Below the pieces are notes generated by a model. The model ran no database searches. It saw only the letters and a list, made by a program, of their open reading frames with translations, and was not told the origin of the DNA. From JBOGED01 sp050743205 (GTDB taxonomy: Bacteria; Actinomycetota; Nitriliruptoria; Euzebyales; Egibacteraceae), in NCBI GenBank assembly GCA_050743205.1, contig JBOGEA010000229.1, positions 1 through 9,410 on the forward strand: DNA of 9,410 nt. The letters are read 5' to 3'. Below, one piece after another: positions 5,764 to 9,410 of this stretch (position 1 is its first letter; each line of letters begins with the position of its first letter). The position numbers were made by a program, and so were the translations under genes.

Positions 5764-6624
5764 TTACGGGCCGGTGAGGCCCCAGCGGGTGCGGATGAGG
5801 CGCTCGAGGCGGCCGAACACCAGGGCGTCCAGGACGATGCCGATGGCCAGCACGACGATCATGGCGGCCAGCAGGCCCTCGGCGTCGGACAGCTCCCTGG
5901 CGAACTGCAGGCGGACGCCCAGCGACGGCCGTTGGGCGATGATGACCAGCAGCTCGCCCGCCATCAGGCTGCGCCAGGCGAACGCCCAGCCCTGCTTCAT
6001 CCCAGCCACGAACGCGGGCAGCGCCGCGGGCAGCACGATGTGGCGGTAGGTCGCCAACCCGCGCGCGCCCAGCACCCGGCCGGCGCGCAGCAGCAGCGGG
6101 GGGATGTGGTCCACGCCGTGGATCAGCCCGTTGGCGATGGCGGGCGCGGCGCCCAGCACGACGACGAACAGGATCGCCTGCTCGCTCAGCCGGAACAGCA
6201 GGATCGCCAGCGGGAACCAGACGATGGAAGGCATCGTCTGCAGGCCCGTGATCAGCGAGCCGACCGCGCTGCGCAGCAGGCGGCCGCGCGCGACCGCCAG
6301 GCCCAGCGCGATGCCGATCACCGTGGCGAGGGCGTAGCCGAGGGCTGCCCGCCGCAGCGTGATCGCCGCGGCGCCCAGCAGGACGTCGAGATCGGTCAGG
6401 AGGCGGGCGAAGACCGGGACCGGGCCGGGCAGCGCGTAGCTCGGCCGCAGCTCCAGCCACACGACTAGCTGCCACACCCCGACAAGCAGGCCGGCGGCGG
6501 CCAGCTTGGGCCACGTCGCCAGCCAGACGCGTGCGCGGCGGCTGACCGCCTGCTCCAGGGGAACGTCGAGGGCATCGAGGCCCGCCAGCTCCTGCTCATG
6601 GCTGCGCTGGCTCGTGACCGGCAT
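5764..6624 (-). CDS. ABC transporter permease, SsuC/TauC-like (NitT/TauT family)
   Basis: A 286-residue inner-membrane subunit of the second importer. A hydrophilic N-terminus of about 40 residues is followed by a first membrane segment at about 41-59 and further segments at about 95-112, 122-144, 150-168 and 244-266. The EAA-type coupling loop that contacts the ATPase is at 180-203 (RAGRVLGARG then HIVLPAALP), and MPSIVWFPL at 131-139 is typical of this family. The ATG at 6624 is fixed by a strong AGGAGGTG ribosome binding site ending 8 nt upstream. The start overlaps the 3' end of the ATPase gene by 29 nt. It is the last gene of the operon and is followed by a hairpin. Confidence 0.9.
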   Translation of the reverse strand: MPVTSQRSHEQELAGLDALDVPLEQAVSRRARVWLATWPKLAAAGLLVGVWQLVVWLELRPSYALPGPVPVFARLLTDLDVLLGAAAITLRRAALGYALATVIGIALGLAVARGRLLRSAVGSLITGLQTMPSIVWFPLAILLFRLSEQAILFVVVLGAAPAIANGLIHGVDHIPPLLLRAGRVLGARGLATYRHIVLPAALPAFVAGMKQGWAFAWRSLMAGELLVIIAQRPSLGVRLQFARELSDAEGLLAAMIVVLAIGIVLDALVFGRLERLIRTRWGLTGP

Positions 6625-7405
6625 GGCGGCGCACCTCCTGACGCAAGCGGTCGGTGATCGCGGCGGACAGGGCCGCGACCTGCGGGGACTCCAGACGGCG
6701 AGGCCGGGGCAGGTCGACGCGGAACTCGGCGACGACCCGCCCAGGCCGGCTGGACAGCACCAGGACGCGGTCGCCGAGGCGCACCGCCTCCCGGACGTTG
6801 TGAGTCACGAAGATGACGGCCACGCCGGTCTGGCGCCACACCCGCTCCAGCTCGTCGTGGAGAAGGTCGCGGGTGATCGCGTCGAGGGCGCCGAACGGCT
6901 CGTCCATCAGCAGCACCTGCCCGTCCTGGGCCAGCGCCCGCGCCAGGGCGACCCGTTGGCGCATGCCGCCGGACAGCTCATGAGGCCGCTTGCCGCCGAA
7001 GCCGGTGAGGTGGACCAGCCCGATGAGCCGCGCGGCCTCCCGGCGCCGCTCGGCCTTGCGGACCCCGCGCAGCCGCAGCGCCAGGTCGATGTTCTGCTCG
7101 GCGGTCAGCCAGGGGAACAGCGCCGACTCCTGGAACAGCAGCGCCGTGCGGCTCCCGTTGACGGCGACGATGCCGGCGCTGGGCCGGTCCAGCCCGGCGA
7201 TCAGGTTCAGCAGTGTGGTCTTGCCGCAGCCGGAGGCGCCGACGAGGCAGACGAACTCGCTGGGCTCGACGCCGAACGAGACCCGCTCCAGGGCGAGCAC
7301 TGCGGTGCCGGCTGGGCCGTAGGCCTTGCCGACCCCCTGGACGGCCACCGCCAGGGTGGCGGTCGGCGACTTCTGCATCGACTCCCGCTCGGACGTCGCT
7401 GTCAT
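6596..7405 (-). CDS. ABC transporter ATP-binding protein, SsuB/TauB-like
   Basis: A 269-residue single-domain ATPase driving uptake through the neighbouring permease. All motifs are present: Walker A GASGCGKTT (56-64), Q-loop FQES with FPWLT (91-101), signature LSGGMRQR (144-151), Walker B VLLMDEPFGALD (164-175) and switch histidine in VTHN (H202). FPWLT after the Q-loop and MDEPFGALD are typical of nitrate/sulfonate/taurine transporters. The ATG at 7405 is chosen because it shares ATGA with the stop of the binding-protein gene, indicating translational coupling; upstream extension of the frame is a shadow of that gene. Length is normal for the family, and nothing suggests inactivation. Confidence 0.93.
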   Translation of the reverse strand: MTATSERESMQKSPTATLAVAVQGVGKAYGPAGTAVLALERVSFGVEPSEFVCLVGASGCGKTTLLNLIAGLDRPSAGIVAVNGSRTALLFQESALFPWLTAEQNIDLALRLRGVRKAERRREAARLIGLVHLTGFGGKRPHELSGGMRQRVALARALAQDGQVLLMDEPFGALDAITRDLLHDELERVWRQTGVAVIFVTHNVREAVRLGDRVLVLSSRPGRVVAEFRVDLPRPRRLESPQVAALSAAITDRLRQEVRRHAGHEPAQP

Positions 7406-8508
7406 GAGGTCACCTGCGGCCGGCCGGCCTGGGCAAGGACCTCGTTGATCAGGGTCAGGTCGTAGATCCCGGCGAGATCGACGGGGTCCAGCAGCCCCAG
7501 CGACATGGCGTCGTCGGCCGACTTGCGCAGGGAGGCGCTGATCGGGTCGACGGTGAACTCCAGGTGGTCCCACGCCGTGTCGATCGTCGTGTCGGCCAGG
7601 CGTCTGCCCGTCAGGGTTTCAAGGGCGTCGTTCACGATCGTCTTCGCCTCCTCCGGCTGCTCGTTGACGAAATCCGTGGCTGTCAGGTGGCCCCGCAGGA
7701 GCCGCTGGACCACGTCCGGATGCTCGGCCAGGAACTCGGTCCGCACGACCAGGTGGGTCGTGACGTACTGACCGCCGGGCCACAGATCGGCCTCATCGAC
7801 CAGCACGTGGCCGCCGCCCTCGTTGATCAGCCTGGTCGCCCACGGCTCGGGCACCCAGGCGCCGTCGATGTCGCCGGCCCGAAACGTCTCCAGGATCTGG
7901 GCGTTCTCCTGCGGCAGGATCGACGCGTCCCCACCGCCCTGCAGATCGGTCCGCAGACCCTGCGCGGCCAGCCAGGCGCGCAGGGCCACATCCTGGGTGT
8001 TGCCCAGCTGAGGGCTGGACAGCCGCGTGCCGCGCAGCGCCTCAGGCGTGTCGATCCCTGGCCTGACCACCAGGAACGCGCCGCCTGACGTGGCGCCCGC
8101 CACGATGCGGATCGCCTCTCCGCCGGACTGGGCGAACGCGTTGATCGCCGGGTTCGGCCCGATGAAGGTGGCGTCGATCGCGTTGGAGAACAGTGCCTCC
8201 ACGGCCTGGGGGCCCGCGTTGAAGGTCGAGGTCGCCAGCGCCACGTCCGGCCCGAGGCTCTCAGTGAACAGCCCGTTCGCAACCCCAACGATCGCGGTCG
8301 CGTGCGTCAGGTTGGGGAAGTAACCCAACCGCAGCGTGACCGCCCCGCCCTCGCCCTCGCCCGCGTTCTGCGCCGAGCCCGCCCCGCCCGCGCCTCCGCA
8401 GGCGCTGACAAGCAGCGCCACCGCCACCGCCCAAAGGCCGACGAGCCCGCGCCGAGCAGTCCCCGTACGCACCCACGCTCCACTTCGCTGTCTGCGTATC
8501 ACCCGCAT
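7402..8508 (-). CDS. Substrate-binding lipoprotein of an SsuA/TauA-like ABC importer
   Basis: A 368-residue binding protein anchored outside the membrane. The signal peptide ends LLVSAC with lipidated C37, then a low-complexity Gly/Ala/Glu linker. Conserved landmarks are LGYFPNLTHAT (61-71), FNAGPQAVEALF (96-107), IGPNPAINAF (116-125), PQLGNTQD (166-173) and WVPEPW (218-223), typical of aliphatic-sulfonate/NMT1-like binding proteins. ATG 8508 has a GAAGGGCGGG site upstream. An alternative GTG at 8472 (356 residues) has GGAG five bases before it and gives a more usual signal-peptide length, so the start is not settled. In other actinomycetes, close relatives sit beside cysteine/sulfate-assimilation genes; none is visible here, so the ligand remains sulfonate, sulfate or a similar anion by inference. 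Confidence 0.92.
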   Translation of the reverse strand: MRVIRRQRSGAWVRTGTARRGLVGLWAVAVALLVSACGGAGGAGSAQNAGEGEGGAVTLRLGYFPNLTHATAIVGVANGLFTESLGPDVALATSTFNAGPQAVEALFSNAIDATFIGPNPAINAFAQSGGEAIRIVAGATSGGAFLVVRPGIDTPEALRGTRLSSPQLGNTQDVALRAWLAAQGLRTDLQGGGDASILPQENAQILETFRAGDIDGAWVPEPWATRLINEGGGHVLVDEADLWPGGQYVTTHLVVRTEFLAEHPDVVQRLLRGHLTATDFVNEQPEEAKTIVNDALETLTGRRLADTTIDTAWDHLEFTVDPISASLRKSADDAMSLGLLDPVDLAGIYDLTLINEVLAQAGRPQVTS

Positions 8509-8545
8509 TTCCCGCCCTTCTTAACTCCTGTCACTAGCTCAAAAG

Positions 8546-8572
8546 CTAAGTTGGCTCTCAAGCCCAACTTAG
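8546..8572 (-). promoter_or_regulatory. Dyad-symmetric operator candidate upstream of the SsuA-like gene
   Basis: CTAAGTTGG (8546-8554) and CCAACTTAG (8564-8572) are perfect inverted repeats separated by 9 nt, in a patch clearly more AT-rich than the rest of the window. A TTGACT hexamer on the minus strand (8576-8571) overlaps the outer edge and could be a -35 element, but I see no convincing -10. A smaller dyad, TAGCT-CAAA-AGCTA (8535-8548), adjoins it. The site lies 38-64 bp before the ATG at 8508 and also upstream of the divergent gene at 8660, so one regulator could control both. An RNA hairpin in the leader is the alternative. Confidence 0.5.
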
Positions 8573-8659
8573 TCAAGTAGATAAACCTGTAACTCACGGG
8601 GCCGCGGGAATGGGCGGTATCGTGCCGATGGCAGGATTGCGGCGAGGAAATCCGGAGTC

Positions 8660-8971
8660 ATGACGACCAAAGCAAAGGGACAAAGAGCACAACCAGCGGC
8701 GCTTCAGGCTTCGCCCAGAGCCTCAGAGCGTCGCAAGACGAAGATTTCGGTGACCGTCGATGAGGAGCTGTGGATGCAGGTCCAGGCGATTGTCGCCGAG
8801 CTACACAGCGGGGCGACACCATCGGCGTCCGCGGCGGTCGAGCGCGGCCTCTTGCTGTGGGTCGCCAACCAGCGGCTGGGCAGAGCATTGGACACCGTCT
8901 ATGACGAGGATCCAGCTGCGCGGCCGACCGATGACGAGGTTGTGCGCGCGGCCGAGGCGCTCGGACTGTGA
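8660..8971 (+). CDS. Ribbon-helix-helix (antitoxin-like) DNA-binding protein
   Basis: A 103-residue small protein. After a basic, Ala-rich tail (1-26), residues 27-33 (TKISVTV) make a likely DNA-contacting beta strand, 34-49 (starting DEELWMQVQ) helix A, and 55-69 (SASAAVERGLLLWVA) helix B, the pattern of the ribbon-helix-helix fold. The acidic C-terminal third (YDEDP then PTDDEVVRAAEALGL) resembles the toxin-binding tail of VapB/RelB-type antitoxins. Ribosome binding is probably by GAGGAAA (8644-8650), 9 nt before the ATG. No intact toxin gene follows; a short ORF overlapping its stop by GTGA may be a decayed toxin start. It could equally be a free-standing regulator, perhaps of the divergent ABC operon. 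Confidence 0.65.
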   Translation: MTTKAKGQRAQPAALQASPRASERRKTKISVTVDEELWMQVQAIVAELHSGATPSASAAVERGLLLWVANQRLGRALDTVYDEDPAARPTDDEVVRAAEALGL

Positions 8972-9075
8972 CCGTCCTTGGCTCGGGTGCGCTGCCGGCA
9001 TGGGCGAGACGAGACCGGGGCGTCCCCCACTGTGACGCAGGCCGAGACGGGCTGCCTCGTCAGCAGGCACGATGA
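8968..9075 (+). pseudogene. Possible remnant of a PIN-domain (VapC-like) toxin start
   Basis: GTG 8968 overlaps the stop of the ribbon-helix-helix gene (GTGA), the typical linkage of a toxin gene to its antitoxin. The 35-residue product begins VTVLGSGALPAWARRDR, which can be read as a damaged version of the common PIN opening (hydrophobic run, Asp, xSAL or xGAL). The first catalytic Asp is absent, and the resemblance ends after about 17 residues, well before the stop at 9073-9075. The match is by eye and weak, so chance is possible. Confidence 0.28.
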
Positions 9076-9175
9076 TGGCGCCGTCTTCCCCCACGGCGAT
9101 CTCCAGGCACAGGTCAAGCTCCTCTCTCGGCGGTGGCACAGGTTTCCGTCGGATCTGACGGAAACCGCGGGTCAA
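9035..9175 (-). pseudogene. Fragment resembling an AbrB/SpoVT-like N-terminus
   Basis: On the minus strand a frame opening with TTG at 9175 reads TRGFRQIRRKPVPPP, then LEIAVGEDGAIIVPADEAAR and LGLR. The hydrophobic strand, EDG turn, IIVP strand and EAARLGLR helix look like the swapped-hairpin AbrB fold found in many small antitoxins and regulators. After LGLR the expected PGD is missing and the sequence loses character; the frame then runs antisense through the ribbon-helix-helix gene to 8801. I read it as a truncated or degenerate gene. There is no clear Shine-Dalgarno, and the frame is open further upstream only to a TAG near 9204. Confidence 0.35.
9141..9166. repeat. Perfect 10-bp inverted repeat with a 6-nt loop
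   Basis: GGTTTCCGTC (9141-9150) and GACGGAAACC (9157-9166) are exact reverse complements around GGATCT. The repeat lies inside the start of the minus-strand AbrB-like fragment, where it would encode GFRQIRRKP. It may be an autoregulatory operator, a mobile-element end or coincidence of Arg-rich coding. Confidence 0.6.
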
Positions 9176-9195
9176 CTCGGCGAGGCGGCGGTTGG

Positions 9196-9249
9196 ACCGC
9201 AGCTAAACCGCAGCTAATAGGGGTAGATCGGCTCTTTGGGCTGCGGTTT
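9196..9249. repeat. Tandem 11-bp repeat and overlapping inverted repeat
   Basis: ACCGCAGCTAA occurs twice in direct tandem (9196-9206 and 9207-9217). AAACCGCAGC (9205-9214) also pairs perfectly with GCTGCGGTTT (9240-9249) across a 25-nt loop, and the right arm is followed by one more T and CC. On the plus strand this is a weak terminator-like structure. On the minus strand it lies about 50 bp beyond the stop of the gene at the window edge. Confidence 0.55.
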
Positions 9250-9300
9250 TCCTGCGGATACGGAGGAAGACGCAGGTGATGTGGGTTGGTGGCGGGGCGG

Positions 9301-9410
9301 TCAGGGGGTGGATTCGGGTGGGGGGCCGGGGGTGAGGCTTTCGAGTCGGGCGCCGTTGGGGTGGATGGCCAGGGTGAGGGTGGCGGCGGGGGATTGGAGC
9401 GTGATGGTGT
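9301..9410 (-). CDS. C-terminal end of an unrecognised protein (partial, runs off the right edge)
   Basis: The minus strand is open from the window edge to a TGA at 9303-9301, giving 35 residues. The visible part reads TITLQSPAATLTLAIHPNGA, then RLESL and a Pro-rich end (TPGPPPESTP). About 30 of its 35 third codon positions are G or C, matching real genes in this window. The alternating hydrophobic/Thr pattern suggests beta strands and the tail is disordered. I do not recognise the family. Confidence 0.5.
   Translation of the reverse strand, partial: TITLQSPAATLTLAIHPNGARLESLTPGPPPESTP

Larger units (their letters stand above)
8976..9300. other. Gene-poor tract with remnants and small repeats
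   Basis: Apart from the two suspected gene remnants and the small repeats listed separately, I see no intact gene here. ORFs on both strands are short and overlap in conflicting frames. A GGAGGAAGACGCAGGTGATG string near 9262-9281 looks like a ribosome binding site plus start, but the frame closes after 18 codons. Confidence 0.6.

Noticed and set aside
5423..6514. Minus-strand 363-codon frame across the intergenic palindrome
   Set aside because: Low-complexity shadow of the SsuC-like gene. It reads through the hairpins and has no recognisable motif.
8509..8659. Possible riboswitch (S-box type) ahead of the SsuA-like gene
   Set aside because: The 151-bp region shows only short dyads, and I could not find the multi-helix core of any known SAM riboswitch.
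9251..9276. CCTGCG...CGCAGG inverted repeat near the right edge
   Set aside because: Six-base arms with a 14-nt loop are unremarkable in this composition.
1..9410. CRISPR array, tRNA or rRNA
   Set aside because: No spaced repeat array, cloverleaf or rRNA-like sequence was seen on either strand. The only tandem repeat array is the 77-bp junction repeat, which has no spacers.

Overview
The window is very GC-rich, with coding regions whose third codon positions are almost all G or C, frequent GTG starts, and lipoprotein-anchored substrate-binding proteins. This points to a high-GC actinomycete (Actinomycetota, perhaps a Streptosporangiales- or Frankia-like lineage). The lineage is inferred from composition and gene style only.

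Layout. Positions 1-123 are the 3' end of a group II intron. The last 14 codons of its probable reverse transcriptase/maturase are followed by a textbook domain V (50-83) and a domain VI with a bulged adenosine (A117), and the predicted 3' splice site is just after 123. The intron ends about 65 bp before a plus-strand operon of four genes (189-5441). These are a BMP/PnrA-type lipoprotein, a double-domain ABC ATPase and two BPD_transp_2-type permeases, which together form a complete ABC importer of the nucleoside (BmpA-NupOPQ/RnsBACD-like) class. Every junction overlaps. Between the two permeases the stop/start junction itself has been tandemly duplicated in 77-bp units, giving two extra 26-codon ORFs, each chained to its neighbours by a 4-nt ATGA/GTGA overlap.

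5442-5763 is a convergent intergenic region with two strong hairpins: a near-uninterrupted 22-bp palindrome (5519-5566) and a 15-bp stem just beyond the end of the minus-strand operon (5713-5754).

5764-8508 (minus strand) is a second ABC importer of the SsuABC/TauABC (NitT/TauT) type, in the order lipoprotein, ATPase, permease, again with overlapping genes. No desulfonation or sulfate-assimilation gene is visible, so the ligand (sulfonate, sulfate or a related oxyanion) is open. Upstream lies a short AT-richer divergent region with a 9-9-9 dyad (8546-8572), a candidate operator.

8660-9410 is an accessory-looking tail. It holds a ribbon-helix-helix antitoxin-like gene, a possible decayed PIN-toxin start overlapping its stop codon, a minus-strand fragment resembling an AbrB/SpoVT-like N-terminus, several small inverted and direct repeats, and the C-terminal end of an unrecognised minus-strand gene running off the window. 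The overall picture is two housekeeping nutrient-import operons flanked by mobile-element and toxin-antitoxin debris. I did not find a clearly new multi-gene system; the most unusual structure is the duplicated translational-coupling junction at 3961-4195.
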